From positions 1 through 64,000 of the forward strand of contig CAMYPM010000005.1 of assembly GCA_947290775.1 (NCBI GenBank): a stretch of DNA of 64,000 bases, in the 5' to 3' direction. The notes beneath the pieces are model-generated. The model worked only from the letters and a program-made list of their open reading frames with translations, had not been told where the DNA came from and did no database searches. Below are positions 11,201-20,300 of the stretch, one piece after another. The DNA comes from an uncultured Bacteroidales bacterium. Its GTDB lineage: Bacteria > Bacteroidota > Bacteroidia > Bacteroidales > Porphyromonadaceae. Position 1 is the first letter of the stretch. Each line of letters opens with the position of its first letter. The translations under genes and the position numbers were made by a program.

Positions 11201-12593
11201 TAAGATCGTAACAAGCCGTACAGCAGAAATGCGTATTGTGGATCCGGAAACTCGTACCTTGCTCAAGCAGTACGATATTCCTTACGGTTCTCATCTCTAT
11301 TTTGCATCAGGGGATATGGTGAAGCCAGGAGACATACTGGTAGATTGGGACCCCTTCAATACAGTGCTGATTGCTGATACAAGTGGTACGGTGGTGTATG
11401 AAAACCTCAAGGAAGGCACTACTTATAAGGTGGATATAGATGCTGCCAGTGGTTATAAGGATTGCTACATTATTGAAGGTAAGGACAAGAAAGTCATTCC
11501 AACCCTTAAGATTGTAGATGCATCCGGTGAGGTATTAAGAAGCTACTCATTACCGGTCAACTGCCGTCTCTCCATACTGCCTGAGAGTAAGGATATGAAG
11601 ATTGAAGAGGGTGAGGAGCTCTACAAGATTCCTCGTACCTTCAGCTCGGCAGGAGACATTACCGGTGGTTTACCTCGTGTACAACAGTTAGTAGAAGCGC
11701 GTGACCCCTCTAATCCTGCCGTATTGTCAGAAGTTGATGGAGAAGTTACATTTGGCAAGATTACACGTAATCAACAAATACTTACCGTGACCACAAAGTT
11801 GGGTGAGGTTCGTAAGTACTCTATCCCTATTAAGAGTCACATCTTGGTACAGGATAAGGATATGGTACGTGCCGGTACTCCTCTCACAGAAGGAGCAATT
11901 AAGCCCAGTGATATATTGAGTATCATGGGCCCGACTGCACTTCAGGAGTATATTGTCAATGAAATACAGTCTGTGTATCGTAAGCAGAATGTTGAGATCA
12001 ACGACAAGCACTTCGAGGTGATCGTGCGTCAGATGATGCGAAAAGCCATGATTTTGGATCCGGGAGATACCACATTCTTAGATGGTGATATTGTAGATAA
12101 AATGGATATCCAGGAAGCAAATGATGAGCTTTGGGGTAAGCAAGTAATCCTTGATGCAGGCGATTCCGAAAAATATCGTGCCGGACGTATTCTCACGGCT
12201 CCTGAAGTACGTGATGAAAATAGCTCTTTGAGCCGTCGCGACCTTCAGACAATGACTGTGCGCGATACGATACCGGCTACCAGCCGTCAGGTACTCCAAG
12301 GAATTACTCGTGCTGCACTTCGTTCAAAGGGCTTCATGAGCGCAGCCTCTTTCCAGGAAACTACCAAGGTACTGACTGATGCTGCAATCAATGGTAGAAC
12401 TGACTACCTACTTGGCTTGAAGGAAAATGTAATTTGTGGGCATCTGATCCCTGCCGGAACGGGTCTTGCCGATTGGCGTAATATGATCATCATGCCTCGC
12501 GAAGAACATGAGCGTATAGAAGCTGAGAAGGCGGCTACCGGCCACGATATGGAGTATGCACAAGAAACCGAGAATGAGGCTAAAGCAGAGTAA
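8214..12593 (+). CDS. rpoC: DNA-directed RNA polymerase subunit beta'
   Basis: A 1459-residue beta' subunit. Visible are the N-terminal zinc site (CHCGKY … CDRCG), the active-site Mg motif [14 protein letters not shown], the second zinc site ([14 protein letters not shown]), and the trigger-loop/bridge region with [16 protein letters not shown]. The Bacteroidota-type length and insertions in the C-terminal half look normal. It is the last gene of the block and is followed 40 bases later by a strong terminator. Confidence 0.99.
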   Translation: MAFRKDNKIKSNFSSIRVSLASPEEIKENSHGEVLRHETVSYRTYKPERDGLYCERIFGPVKDYECHCGKYKGNKYKGITCDRCGVEVTQKMVRRERMGHIQLNVPVVHVWYSRSNPNKIGHLLGLSSKVLNSIIYYQAYVVLQPGILQCPDDMDPTSDEAKAAGYVTHYQVISNPEYDMILDKLYCEQPDNLKLDNSDPNKFIAKSGGEALLEMLRNLDLDALSDELRHKAQTETSQQRKQEALKRLPTVEAFRASKDINKPEWMVMQVIPVIPPDLRPLMPLDGGRFASSDLNELYIKVITRNNRLARFFEQESPDVIVRQEKRMLQEAVDALFDNSNKSSAITSDNGRPFKSLSDSIKGKQGRFRQNLLGKRVDYSARSVIVVGPELKMNECGLPKDMAAELYKPFIMRKLIERGIVKTEKSAKRIVDRRDPVIWEIVENVIKGHPVMLNRAPTLHRLGIQAYQPKLIEGKAIQLSPLSCTAFNADFDGDQMAVHLPLSNEAIAEAQLLMLASHNILNPASGEPITVPSQDMVLGLYYITKLRTGSKGEGLTFYGAEEAFIAYDCGKLDLHSPIKVYVDTINEDNEHVKEMVETSVGRLMFNQRVPSDVGYINQLISKSSLKKIIKQVLKVCGVARTAQFLDDVKSLGYQMAFKGGLSFNIEDVIVPFDKKDIIAEAQDEADEIIMANQMGQINAEKRYNELVDLWTKTTDKLTNRVMEEFKNDDQGFNSIYMMLDSGARGSTNQIRQLAGMRGLMAKPQKSGGGGGSVIENPIISNFLEGLSVLEYFISTHGARKGLTDTALKTADAGYLTRRLVDVSQDSIITEEDCGTLRGLEATEIVDSNDNVLASLYKRIIGRVALNDVIHPVTGKVIVKAGEEIREQQAEEIENSPIKSVEIRSVLTCDAKRGLCAKCYGRNLATNRLVEKGEVVGVIAAQSIGEPGTQLTLRTFHAGGVADSEKINKSIKSRLSGELEFTYLSTVNPPKSSGEQKGKIVTSRTAEMRIVDPETRTLLKQYDIPYGSHLYFASGDMVKPGDILVDWDPFNTVLIADTSGTVVYENLKEGTTYKVDIDAASGYKDCYIIEGKDKKVIPTLKIVDASGEVLRSYSLPVNCRLSILPESKDMKIEEGEELYKIPRTFSSAGDITGGLPRVQQLVEARDPSNPAVLSEVDGEVTFGKITRNQQILTVTTKLGEVRKYSIPIKSHILVQDKDMVRAGTPLTEGAIKPSDILSIMGPTALQEYIVNEIQSVYRKQNVEINDKHFEVIVRQMMRKAMILDPGDTTFLDGDIVDKMDIQEANDELWGKQVILDAGDSEKYRAGRILTAPEVRDENSSLSRRDLQTMTVRDTIPATSRQVLQGITRAALRSKGFMSAASFQETTKVLTDAAINGRTDYLLGLKENVICGHLIPAGTGLADWRNMIIMPREEHERIEAEKAATGHDMEYAQETENEAKAE

Positions 12594-12633
12594 TGTAGCT
12601 TAGCAGCATTCCCTATGCTGAAACAATAATTTT

Positions 12634-12670
12634 AGAGACACTCTCCTAATGTGGGGAGTGTCTCTTTTTA
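12634..12670 (+). terminator. Rho-independent terminator after rpoC
   Basis: AGAGACACT (12634–12642) pairs perfectly with AGTGTCTCT (12657–12665), the stem continues inward with CTCC/GGGG, and TTTTT follows. It closes the tuf–rpoC block. Confidence 0.9.
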
Positions 12671-12716
12671 CTTATAGCCTCTCTATTTTTAGGCTATTCT
12701 CTAAAGGTCTGATGAT

Positions 12717-13841
12717 ATGATACGTCTTATTGTAGATAAAGCTATTCCCTATGTGGAGAATATTTTACCCCATTACTTCGAGGTCCTGTTTCTTTCTGCA
12801 AAAGAGATAACGCATGCTCGAATAGTCCAATACGGAGCTGAAGGGCTCATAATTCGCACTGTCACTCGTTGTGATGAGTCGCTTTTAAGCGGAACTAATA
12901 TTAGGTTTATTTCCACAGCAACGGCAGGAACCGATCATATTGATAAAGCGTACTGCCATAGACAGGGAATTGTGCTTTCTAATGCAGCAGGGTGCAACGC
13001 TCCTGCTGTGGCACAGTGGCTCTTTGCCGCTCTTGCAAAGCGAGCTATTCGCTTGGAGCGCCCAATGCAAGAGGAAACACTGGGTATAGTAGGAGTTGGT
13101 CACGTGGGAACTGCCGTTGCAAAGGAAGCTGCTCTATTAGGAATGAAAACGCTTTTATGTGATCCACCTTTAGCGCTCCGTGTTTTTGATAAGCCTTTCC
13201 AATCGCTCAAGAATTTGACTGAAGATTGTTCAATACTGACATTTCATGTCCCTCTAATTAAGGATGGTGACTATCCTACCTATCATCTAATGGGGGATGC
13301 TTTGCTTCGTTGGGTTGGTCCTAATACAGCCCTTGTGAATGCCTCGCGGGGAGCAGTTGCTGATACAAGTGCTTTACTCACTGCCTGTGAGCAAAAACAG
13401 GTTGGAGATCTTTTGATCGATTGTTGGGAAGGCGAGCCTCTGATCAGTAGAGCACTGCTGGATAAAGTTGTAGTGGCTACGCCTCATATAGCCGGCTATT
13501 CGGCTGAGAGCAAGGCCAGGAGCAGCAAATCTGTAGTAACGGCCACAGCACACTTCTTTGGTATTGAAATAGCGCAAGACGAATTGGATCAGATTACCCC
13601 TCCACCTTTGGAGAATAATATCATTGATGCAAGCAATTTTGGTGACCTTACTATAGAGAAGACACTCTTGCATACGGTCTCATTGGATGCAATAGAGCAA
13701 TCTTTCCGAGCTAATCCGGAGCAATTTGAGTCGCTTCGAACTTCCTATTCGTTTCATAGGGAGCCGACTTGTTGGCAGGTGAAGCATGTGGCCCCTCGCT
13801 TTGCGGCTACTTTGGTTTCGCTTGGTTTTGAGGTATTATAG
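12717..13841 (+). CDS. pdxB: Erythronate-4-phosphate dehydrogenase
   Basis: A 374-residue D-2-hydroxyacid dehydrogenase of the PdxB type, which oxidizes 4-phosphoerythronate in the DXP-independent pyridoxal phosphate pathway. The NAD-binding fold has GIVGVGHVGTAVAKEA at about residue 123, the catalytic region includes NASRGAVADTSAL, DCWEGEPL and the catalytic His in TPHIAGYS. The tail of about 85 residues (from TPPPLENN onward) fits the PdxB dimerization domain and distinguishes it from other dehydrogenases of the family. It stands alone between two terminators, with no obvious promoter word seen. Confidence 0.93.
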   Translation: MIRLIVDKAIPYVENILPHYFEVLFLSAKEITHARIVQYGAEGLIIRTVTRCDESLLSGTNIRFISTATAGTDHIDKAYCHRQGIVLSNAAGCNAPAVAQWLFAALAKRAIRLERPMQEETLGIVGVGHVGTAVAKEAALLGMKTLLCDPPLALRVFDKPFQSLKNLTEDCSILTFHVPLIKDGDYPTYHLMGDALLRWVGPNTALVNASRGAVADTSALLTACEQKQVGDLLIDCWEGEPLISRALLDKVVVATPHIAGYSAESKARSSKSVVTATAHFFGIEIAQDELDQITPPPLENNIIDASNFGDLTIEKTLLHTVSLDAIEQSFRANPEQFESLRTSYSFHREPTCWQVKHVAPRFAATLVSLGFEVL

Positions 13842-13902
13842 TATTATTAGGAAACTGAAATAGGGGTCCAAGTCTATTCTTCCTTGGGGCGGCCTAATAT
13901 GT

Positions 13903-13940
13903 AAAAAGTGCACTACTCTCGAAAGGGTAGTGCACTTTTA
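13903..13940. terminator. Bidirectional terminator between pdxB and a convergent lipoprotein gene
   Basis: AAAAGTGCACTAC-type arms (13904–13920 and 13925–13939) form a long stem with GAAA in the loop. A-rich on the left and T-rich on the right, so it can stop transcription from both sides. Confidence 0.85.
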
Positions 13941-14087
13941 TTTGAATGATTACTTAGCTACTTAGACAGAAACCTATGTTGGGTATTGTGGAAATGGATA
14001 TTGGTTTGCGCAGAGATGGGTATGCTTCCCCTTTATCCGATTTCTTTCCGTCTTAAGTATGCTGCATAGTCTTTTTTTGAAAGCGTA

Positions 14088-15212
14088 TTACTTGTATAAA
14101 GGAGCTATAGCTTCTTCAATAGCTTGACCGCGGAGGTCGCGCGCAACGATCTTTCCGTCCGGTGCAAAAAGAATGATCTGAGGGATACCATTGATGCCAT
14201 ATGCATCGGTAGCATCGTTCTTACGGCTGCTCTTATTAGGAACAAAGATTTGAGGATAGGAAATACCTAAATCTTTTACTGCTTTTAGATGATCTTCCTT
14301 TTGCTGTTCCCATACACCTACACCTAACACGGCAAGTCCCTTGTTACGATAGGTTTCGTAAATCTTTATGATGTTGGGTATTTCGCCACGGCAAGGACCA
14401 CACCACGAAGCCCAGAAGTCAACGAGTACATATTGTCCTTTACCTACATAATCGCTCAACTTCACTGCATTCCCTTCTGCGTCTTCACCTTCAAAGTCTA
14501 CAAACATGCTTCCGGCCTGTGTGGCAGCAGCCTGCTCTAATACCTTTTTGGTTTCTAAATATATTGGGAGCTTTTCAAGTCCGGGTAGGGACTCGTCGGT
14601 GATGCTCTTGAGGCTTGTTGCATCATCAGAGAAGCTCTGAGCTACGGAGAATCCGATCCATGCTACAGGATGGTCTTTGTGTGCCATGATAAAGTCTTTC
14701 CCTGCCGTAAAGAGTTCTTTCTCAATAGCTTTAGCGTCCTCTTCAGAAGCATCTTCCTGATCTATTATCGCGTGATAGCGGTTGATGCCATCTTGTAGTT
14801 TGGTAACTATAGCATTGATGTCATCATTGAGGGGAGTTCCCGAGGGGGTATTGTTTTCAATATCGAATTTTACAGTATCGACTTCCGGTACGAAATAGAT
14901 CCTGGCAACGTTCTTTATGGTAAATGTATAGAGTGCATCAGGATTAGCTGCGATCTTTTGGTTGAGTCCTGCTTCAAGCACTTCGTCCGTGAGGAGAAGG
15001 GTATCCACGAGAGCTAAAGAGTCCTCTGCTTCCAGTAGATTGTGGATGTAAAGAACACGATCACTTTCATTTTCAATGGCCTTAATCGCTCCTTTTACAT
15101 TTTCTGAGAAAGTAGCTGTGAGGATTGTCGAATTCTGTTCCTTTTTACAAGAGGAAACAAGGGCCACCATAGCAATAGCTACGAGTAGCGGGTAGAAGAT
15201 TCTCTTTTTCAT
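14088..15212 (-). CDS. Thioredoxin-fold lipoprotein (TlpA/ResA-like)
   Basis: A 374-residue predicted lipoprotein. The signal peptide ends in a lipobox (LVSSC at residues 18–22), so it should be attached to the cell envelope on the periplasmic side. The N-terminal half (about 30–230) is a poorly conserved domain often paired with thioredoxin folds in Bacteroidota. The C-terminal half is a TlpA-like thioredoxin domain with the active site FWASWCGPCRGEIPN and the cis-proline region GINGIPQIILF. It probably reduces or transfers disulfides of envelope proteins; the exact partner is unknown. It is monocistronic, between a shared terminator and its own promoter. Confidence 0.9.
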   Translation of the reverse strand: MKKRIFYPLLVAIAMVALVSSCKKEQNSTILTATFSENVKGAIKAIENESDRVLYIHNLLEAEDSLALVDTLLLTDEVLEAGLNQKIAANPDALYTFTIKNVARIYFVPEVDTVKFDIENNTPSGTPLNDDINAIVTKLQDGINRYHAIIDQEDASEEDAKAIEKELFTAGKDFIMAHKDHPVAWIGFSVAQSFSDDATSLKSITDESLPGLEKLPIYLETKKVLEQAAATQAGSMFVDFEGEDAEGNAVKLSDYVGKGQYVLVDFWASWCGPCRGEIPNIIKIYETYRNKGLAVLGVGVWEQQKEDHLKAVKDLGISYPQIFVPNKSSRKNDATDAYGINGIPQIILFAPDGKIVARDLRGQAIEEAIAPLYK

Positions 15213-15297
15213 TTTAATTATCTATAAGTTTTTTGTTCCTTATCTATATTTTGAAGTGCCGATACTTTATAAGCGTATCCCCCTTATCATTCTTGTG

Positions 15298-15305
15298 CAA
15301 AGGTA
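15298..15305 (-). promoter_or_regulatory. Candidate -7 promoter element for the thioredoxin-fold lipoprotein gene
   Basis: On the minus strand this is TACCTTTG, an exact match to the Bacteroidota -7 consensus TAnnTTTG, 86 bases upstream of the start codon. No clear -33 box was found. Confidence 0.6.
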
Positions 15306-15473
15306 GATAAATTGGAAGAATTATTCCTTTTATTCTGCTCTAATAAGCTTAAAAGGGTTTAACCGCGCCACCCCATTTATGAGTATCTTCATTTATGGCA
15401 AATACACTTTGTGGGAGTATAAGCTCAAATACTATGAGAAATAGAATGAAGAGAGGTATTCCTGTAAGAGGGC

Positions 15474-15559
15474 AAAAGATCAGATCTTTTAGCGAAAAGG
15501 TACAGATAAATGGATGAAAAGATCAGAAAGTTTTACTCGAAAGATTGGAATATTTTGTG
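15474..15559. repeat. Degenerate tandem repeat, about 22-bp unit, four copies (site A)
   Basis: Four units begin at 15474, 15495, 15517 and 15540 and start AAAAGATCAGAT, AAAAGGTACAGAT, AAAAGATCAGA and AAAGATTGGAAT; periods are 21, 22 and 23 bases. The first unit is itself a palindrome (AAAAGATC A GATCTTTT). Similar units occur at 34483–34572 and 50890–50979. Confidence 0.7.
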
Positions 15560-15592
15560 AATCCGCATCACATCTCTGAATAGAGCCATCTT

Positions 15593-16366
15593 TTACTTTG
15601 TGGCGTACAAGTATAGCGGTGTGTAGGAAAGCAGCACTGCAGATCCATCCGCTGAGGAAAAGTAGCGACGATAGGATCGGTCTAATTCGCTAAGTGCACT
15701 CCTTGTATTAAGTCGGGGAGTCTCATTATTCCAATGAGGTAATTGAGTAGTGCCTGTTTTCTTTAGGTGCATTAGTACCTCTTTAGGAGATGGAAAGGAG
15801 AGTGTAATAGATTCACTTTCGATGAATTGTATGTGTAAATGCGCTGCCTTAGCGAAGTGTTCCAGATCTTCTTTTGAAAAGTAGGGAAGTGAATTGCCTG
15901 TCAGAGCCGCCAGTTCTGCTAAATTGCCCTCTTCGAAGGTACCAATGAGCAAATGTCCATTGGGCTGAAGTCTTGCCGTTAGCTGCTCCAAGAGCGCAAA
16001 AGGCTCCGCTATCCACTGCAAGGCAGCCGAGGAGGCAATGAGCTGTGGATGACCTATTTGATCACCTATGGAGGCTGTCACTACATCACCTTGTAGGAAT
16101 GTAACTTCGCCGGATAGTGCAGGTACTGTACGCAGCATATTGTCGGAGAGGTCGTTGAGGAGCCAATGTTTCACTTTGCAGCGACAATCTATCTGTTTAG
16201 TGAGTAGACCGGTACCCGTACCAAACTCAAAAGCTGTATCAATTTCTAATCCCTCCGGTAGCAGTGAAGCTAAACGGATAGCCATTTGCCGTTGTACAAG
16301 GGCATTTGCTTCGTATTCTTCTGCTGCTTTAGAGAAGGCTTTATTGATTCGTTCCTCTGCCGTCAT
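15593..16366 (-). CDS. bioC: Malonyl-ACP O-methyltransferase
   Basis: A 257-residue class I SAM-dependent methyltransferase. Motif I is FEFGTGTGLLTKQ at about residue 46, and the opening INKAFSKAAEEYEANALVQR is typical of BioC. BioC methylates malonyl-ACP so that fatty acid synthesis can build pimeloyl-ACP for biotin. Its ATG overlaps the bioG stop by four bases (ATGA), showing translational coupling. It is the last gene of mutL–bioF–bioG–bioC. The context with bioF and bioG supports the role over a generic methyltransferase. Confidence 0.92.
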   Translation of the reverse strand: MTAEERINKAFSKAAEEYEANALVQRQMAIRLASLLPEGLEIDTAFEFGTGTGLLTKQIDCRCKVKHWLLNDLSDNMLRTVPALSGEVTFLQGDVVTASIGDQIGHPQLIASSAALQWIAEPFALLEQLTARLQPNGHLLIGTFEEGNLAELAALTGNSLPYFSKEDLEHFAKAAHLHIQFIESESITLSFPSPKEVLMHLKKTGTTQLPHWNNETPRLNTRSALSELDRSYRRYFSSADGSAVLLSYTPLYLYATK

Positions 16367-17067
16367 AAAGTTTGTTTTCTCCCCTCGTCTAGCAGTTGCT
16401 GCCAGGAGTAGTATTTGTCAAATATATAATGATCAGCATCGGTCAGCACGGTTGTAGGCGTACTGCACGCTTGCCATACGGAAAGTAGGTTTTGAGCCGG
16501 GAAGATGCGATCCTTACTGGGGATTACTGCATGAGTCCAGTGTAAGGCGAGTGAGTCGCATAGCGGACGGTGTGTCTGCTCGTAGCGGAGTACGGTGTCC
16601 AATTCAGTGCGTATTTCTTCCAAATCTCGTTGTTCTAAGGCTGTAAAAAGGCTACTGAGGCGTTTGCCCCCGGCCATACGACGGAAAAAACGCTGTCTAT
16701 TGTCGGGGGTTAGTTCAGAAAGTGTTTTTTCAAACCAGAGCTTTGGAATGCCCCATTCATCGTGATAAGGAAAGGGAGTGCCGGCAAGTGCAATCGCTTC
16801 ATTGGGTTGGGGTAGTATACCTTCAGCTACGGCTCTTTCAGCACCCCATACACCCATAGACCAAGCTATATAGATAATCTTGCTGTAGCGAGTGAGGTCT
16901 ATAGGAAGAGTGAGGGAGGGCGTGCGATAGTCCTCCATGTGCAGAATATGTGTATTTTCGGGAAAAGCCAAGTGGGCTACTGCATCGCTGTTCATTGCCC
17001 AGCCTGTAAAGAATACAATGAGCTGTGATGCCTCCTGTAAAGTAGGGTTGAGTAGTACGGCTTTCAT
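16363..17067 (-). CDS. bioG: Pimeloyl-ACP methyl ester esterase, BioG type
   Basis: A 234-residue alpha/beta hydrolase of the DUF452/BioG family. The nucleophile elbow is AWSMGVWGAE at about residue 73, and the N-terminal stretch LIVFFTGWAMNSDAV is characteristic of this family. BioG removes the methyl group from pimeloyl-ACP methyl ester, ending the BioC-started chain; it replaces BioH in several lineages. It overlaps bioF upstream and bioC downstream by four bases each (ATGA). The assignment rests on family features plus its place between bioF and bioC. Confidence 0.92.
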   Translation of the reverse strand: MKAVLLNPTLQEASQLIVFFTGWAMNSDAVAHLAFPENTHILHMEDYRTPSLTLPIDLTRYSKIIYIAWSMGVWGAERAVAEGILPQPNEAIALAGTPFPYHDEWGIPKLWFEKTLSELTPDNRQRFFRRMAGGKRLSSLFTALEQRDLEEIRTELDTVLRYEQTHRPLCDSLALHWTHAVIPSKDRIFPAQNLLSVWQACSTPTTVLTDADHYIFDKYYSWQQLLDEGRKQTL

Positions 17068-18239
17068 TTGCTCAAGTAGTCTACAAGTGGCGATAGCTGT
17101 TCATAAGTGATAGCAGAAGCAAGTGAGAGGCGCAGTCGCTCTGTCCCTTTTGCCACAGTGGGGTAGCGGATAGCGCGGACCGAGTAGCCCCTCTCCATAA
17201 GCGCATAAGCTGCCTGTAGAGCACGCTCATTACTTCCCAGTGTGATAGGGATGATTTGGCTTGATCCTAAACCCTCATAACCGGCTTTTTCTAAGGCATT
17301 GCGCAGCCTTTGTGCCGTTTCCCAAAGAGTCTGCCGACGATCTTTCATGAATGGTAATTGATGGAAAATAAATCTATTCCACGCCATTACAGCTTCCGGC
17401 AGCATAGTTGAGAAGATGAGCGAGCGAGCACTATTTGTAAGATAGTCAATAACCACTTTGTCTGCGGCTATATAGGCTCCCATCCCTAAAACAGCTTTTC
17501 CAAAAGTGCCTATCAGAAAGTCAATTTCGGTTGAAGTGTCTGTTTCCTCGCTTATCCCGTAGCCATTCTCTCCATATACTCCGATTGCATGCGCCTCATC
17601 GACGTATAAGAGAATGCGCTCATCCATCCCTTTTAGTGCCACCAAGTCTTTTAGGGGAGCTCTGTCCCCATCCATACTATAAACGCTCTCTACTACGATG
17701 ATTACGTACTTGGTTTGTGTGGAAGCAAATGCTTTCTTTATCAGGTCGGCAAGATGTGAGAGATCATTATGACGGAATCGAGAAAAACTGCACCGTCCCA
17801 TCGTAAGCCCATCGATCATGCTGGCATGGACCATGCGATCTACCATAAAGTGAACTCCCTCGATCTGTCCTAAAGCTGCAATAATGCCACAATTTGCATG
17901 GTACCCACTATTAAAGAGGCGTGCAGCTTGTTTGTGGTGTGCAGAGGCTATCTCTTTTTCAAACTCGTTGAGTAAAGCGTAATTACCGGTGAGAAGACGG
18001 GCAGAGCCACTTCCATGGGGGGTAGCATATTCGGGATAGGATGAGAGGAAGGAAGCAGCTATTTCTTTGTCATCGTAGAGCGATAAATAATCGTTAGTTG
18101 ATAGGTTGAGTAACTGTCTATTCCCTTGGCTTATCCATAAGCTACTGGTGGAGGCGCTTTCTAATGAACGGAGAGAGTCGGCATCCTCCAAGCTATGTAA
18201 CACGCTCTGCAAACGCTGATTAAATAGAGACTCTTTCAT
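17064..18239 (-). CDS. bioF: 8-amino-7-oxononanoate synthase
   Basis: A 391-residue PLP enzyme of the alpha-oxoamine synthase family, which condenses pimeloyl-ACP with alanine. Motifs include HGSGSARLLTGN near residue 75, VVESVYSMDGDRAPL, the YVDEAHAIGVYG loop with the PLP-stacking Asp, and the PLP-lysine region GTFGKAVLGMGAYI. A TTG start at 18260 would overlap mutL; the ATG at 18239, 13 bases after the mutL stop, gives a normal family N-terminus and is preferred. No bioA, bioD or bioB is in this window. Confidence 0.94.
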   Translation of the reverse strand: MKESLFNQRLQSVLHSLEDADSLRSLESASTSSLWISQGNRQLLNLSTNDYLSLYDDKEIAASFLSSYPEYATPHGSGSARLLTGNYALLNEFEKEIASAHHKQAARLFNSGYHANCGIIAALGQIEGVHFMVDRMVHASMIDGLTMGRCSFSRFRHNDLSHLADLIKKAFASTQTKYVIIVVESVYSMDGDRAPLKDLVALKGMDERILLYVDEAHAIGVYGENGYGISEETDTSTEIDFLIGTFGKAVLGMGAYIAADKVVIDYLTNSARSLIFSTMLPEAVMAWNRFIFHQLPFMKDRRQTLWETAQRLRNALEKAGYEGLGSSQIIPITLGSNERALQAAYALMERGYSVRAIRYPTVAKGTERLRLSLASAITYEQLSPLVDYLSK

Positions 18240-18252
18240 GAGAGTAGTGCTA

Positions 18253-20082
18253 TTAAGCAAAGAATGATGCTATTTCTTCGTTGGTGATAAGATGTAGTAT
18301 AAGCTTACCGGTGGGCGTATAGGAAGCCTCGGGTAAGGCAAATAGAGCAGCCACAATCTGCTCGGCACGCTCCGGTGAAAGAGGCTTGTAGGGTGCTGAA
18401 TAGCGTTGTATAGAGATTGAGCGTGCTAAGGCCTCGATTAGGGTCTGTCGTCCGTCTCCCTCTGTTTCCATCAATTCAAGGATGCTATTCTCTATGAGTA
18501 CTTGTCCGTCTTCGTTTAGGAAAGATGGGGTGGTGAGTAGTGAAAAACTACCATCTCCTAACGGACTTACTTCAAAGCCGAGGGTATCTAAATCTTCAAT
18601 AAGGGTATCCAATAGGGCAGCCTCCTCTGCATTGAAGTGCATTATACGGGGTATAATTAGTCTTTGTTTTCGCTCCTTGCTTTTTGCATGGCTTAGCTTA
18701 TCTATGAGCTCTTCGTAGTTGATACGCATCTCAGCTCGCTTGGCATCGATAATGGCCATGCCGCTATGGAGCACTACCGCCATATATCGCTCCGTAAGAA
18801 TGAGCGGAGCACCGGAGGAGGTGACCGCTTTGTCCTCTGGCGTATCCATTGGGGCAATAAGCGTTTCTGTCAAACGTGTGGCTTCGTGTGTAGTTGTGTC
18901 GGCGGCAAAACTACTGAATACCGTTGCCCAGTTGAGGTTGCGCTCTTTGGGGGTAGTGGAAGCGTTTTCAGAGAAGGGATTATAGGTGTGATCCCGATTA
19001 ATTGTGGGCTGCGAAATTTTGTTGTCGGATTTCCCCCTGTATGTGGGTAGGTCTACTACGTGTTGGGTATCGAAGTCCAAGCGAGGCATCGCCACAGCTC
19101 GGTGCAGGGTTTGTTTGACGAGAGTGCCTAATAAACGGTAGATGGGCTGCTCGTCTAAAAACTTGATCTCTGTTTTTGTAGGGTGTACATTGACATCTAT
19201 TCGGGAGGAATCGGTTTGCAAATAGACAAAATAGGTAGGTTGCTGACCTACAGGGATAAGAGCTTCGTAAGCCTGCATTATGGCATGGTGGAAGTAGGGA
19301 TGCTTCATGAAGCGTCCATTGACAAATAGAAACTGCTTAGCCCCACGTTGTTTGGTATGCTCCGGGCTACCTATGAATCCGTTTATCGTTACTACCTCCG
19401 ATTGAAAGTCTATAGATAATAACCCTTTATCACCGGGTTTGGGCACGACAGCAGCGATTCGCTTCGCTAATGTGCCGGCTTGAAGAATAGAGGCCTCTAT
19501 CCCATTTTGATATAGATAAAAAGCAATGTCCGGATAGACAAGAGCAATCCGTTCGAAACAGGAGAGTATATGTCGCCACTCGGTTATATCACTTTTAAGA
19601 AAGCGTCTTCTGGCAGGTACATTGTAGAATAGATTACGCACTTCAAAGCAGCTTCCTACTGGTGCGGCTTTTCTGGTCGTCTGCTCGACTATGCCCCCAT
19701 CGATTTGTATGCAAACTCCCAACTCGTCGGTAGTGCGTCGTGTAGTAAGCATAACATGGCTCACCGAAGCAATAGAGGCCAACGCCTCTCCTCGAAAACC
19801 CATTGTGCGGAGGGATAAAAGATCGTCTGCACGACGTATTTTACTGGTCGCATGTCGCTCAAAGGCCATACGGGCATCTTGTGGGGACATGCCGCACCCA
19901 TCGTCTGTGACACGTATCAATGCTTTGCCTGCATCTTCCACTTCTATACGGATGTTTTTCGCTCCCGCATCAATAGCATTCTCTACTAACTCTTTGATTA
20001 CGGAAGCAGGGCGTTGGATCACCTCTCCCGCTGCAATTTGATTCGCTATGCTGTCCGGTAAAACTTGTATGATATCGTTCAT
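18253..20082 (-). CDS. mutL: DNA mismatch repair protein MutL
   Basis: A 609-residue MutL, the ATPase that links mismatch recognition to strand removal. The GHKL ATPase domain is complete: NQIAAGEVIQRPASVIKELV, ENAIDAGAKN, TDDGCGM, RHATSKI and MGFRGEALASI. The start at 20082 gives the canonical beginning (MNDIIQVLPDSIANQIAAGE); the open frame runs on to 20220, but a -7 promoter word at 20106–20113 lies inside that extension. In the C-terminal domain the place of the metal-binding DQHA(X)2E(X)4E endonuclease motif reads DAKRAEMRI (residues 446–454), so nicking activity is probably absent. First gene of an operon with bioF–bioG–bioC. Confidence 0.95.
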   Translation of the reverse strand: MNDIIQVLPDSIANQIAAGEVIQRPASVIKELVENAIDAGAKNIRIEVEDAGKALIRVTDDGCGMSPQDARMAFERHATSKIRRADDLLSLRTMGFRGEALASIASVSHVMLTTRRTTDELGVCIQIDGGIVEQTTRKAAPVGSCFEVRNLFYNVPARRRFLKSDITEWRHILSCFERIALVYPDIAFYLYQNGIEASILQAGTLAKRIAAVVPKPGDKGLLSIDFQSEVVTINGFIGSPEHTKQRGAKQFLFVNGRFMKHPYFHHAIMQAYEALIPVGQQPTYFVYLQTDSSRIDVNVHPTKTEIKFLDEQPIYRLLGTLVKQTLHRAVAMPRLDFDTQHVVDLPTYRGKSDNKISQPTINRDHTYNPFSENASTTPKERNLNWATVFSSFAADTTTHEATRLTETLIAPMDTPEDKAVTSSGAPLILTERYMAVVLHSGMAIIDAKRAEMRINYEELIDKLSHAKSKERKQRLIIPRIMHFNAEEAALLDTLIEDLDTLGFEVSPLGDGSFSLLTTPSFLNEDGQVLIENSILELMETEGDGRQTLIEALARSISIQRYSAPYKPLSPERAEQIVAALFALPEASYTPTGKLILHLITNEEIASFFA

Positions 20083-20105
20083 GGGTACTACTGCCACTAT
20101 GTGTA

Positions 20106-20113
20106 CAAAGTTA
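20106..20113 (-). promoter_or_regulatory. Candidate -7 promoter element of the mutL–bioFGC operon
   Basis: On the minus strand TAACTTTG matches TAnnTTTG, 24 bases upstream of the mutL ATG at 20082. It predicts a short leader and excludes a start at 20220. Confidence 0.65.
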
Positions 20114-20234
20114 AGCTTTTCTCCCCTTTCTTTCTGATCTTTGAGGAAGACAATTACTACCTCTGAGGGGAAAAGTGGAGAAAATCGGATCGAGCAAGTA
20201 GGAATAGGTGCGTTGGTCATTAAGAATAAATTAT

Positions 20235-20242
20235 TACCTTTG
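20235..20242 (+). promoter_or_regulatory. Candidate -7 promoter element of rpmE2
   Basis: TACCTTTG matches TAnnTTTG, 59 bases upstream of the rpmE2 ATG at 20301. Confidence 0.65.
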
Positions 20243-20300
20243 CAAACTGATAGGAAATAATAACGGGTGGCGATGCTGCCTTATAGATAACGAAAGCAAA

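Larger units (their letters stand above)
15213..15592. other. 380-base intergenic region with promoter and repeats
   Basis: This gap between the lipoprotein gene start and the bioC stop holds the minus-strand -7 element at 15298–15305 and a cluster of degenerate 21–23 bp repeats at 15474–15559. I see no open frame with coding character and no recognizable RNA gene in the rest. Confidence 0.7.

Noticed and set aside
20083-20220. N-terminal extension of mutL by 46 residues
   Set aside because: The extension has no family similarity, and the operon's -7 promoter word (20106–20113) lies inside it.
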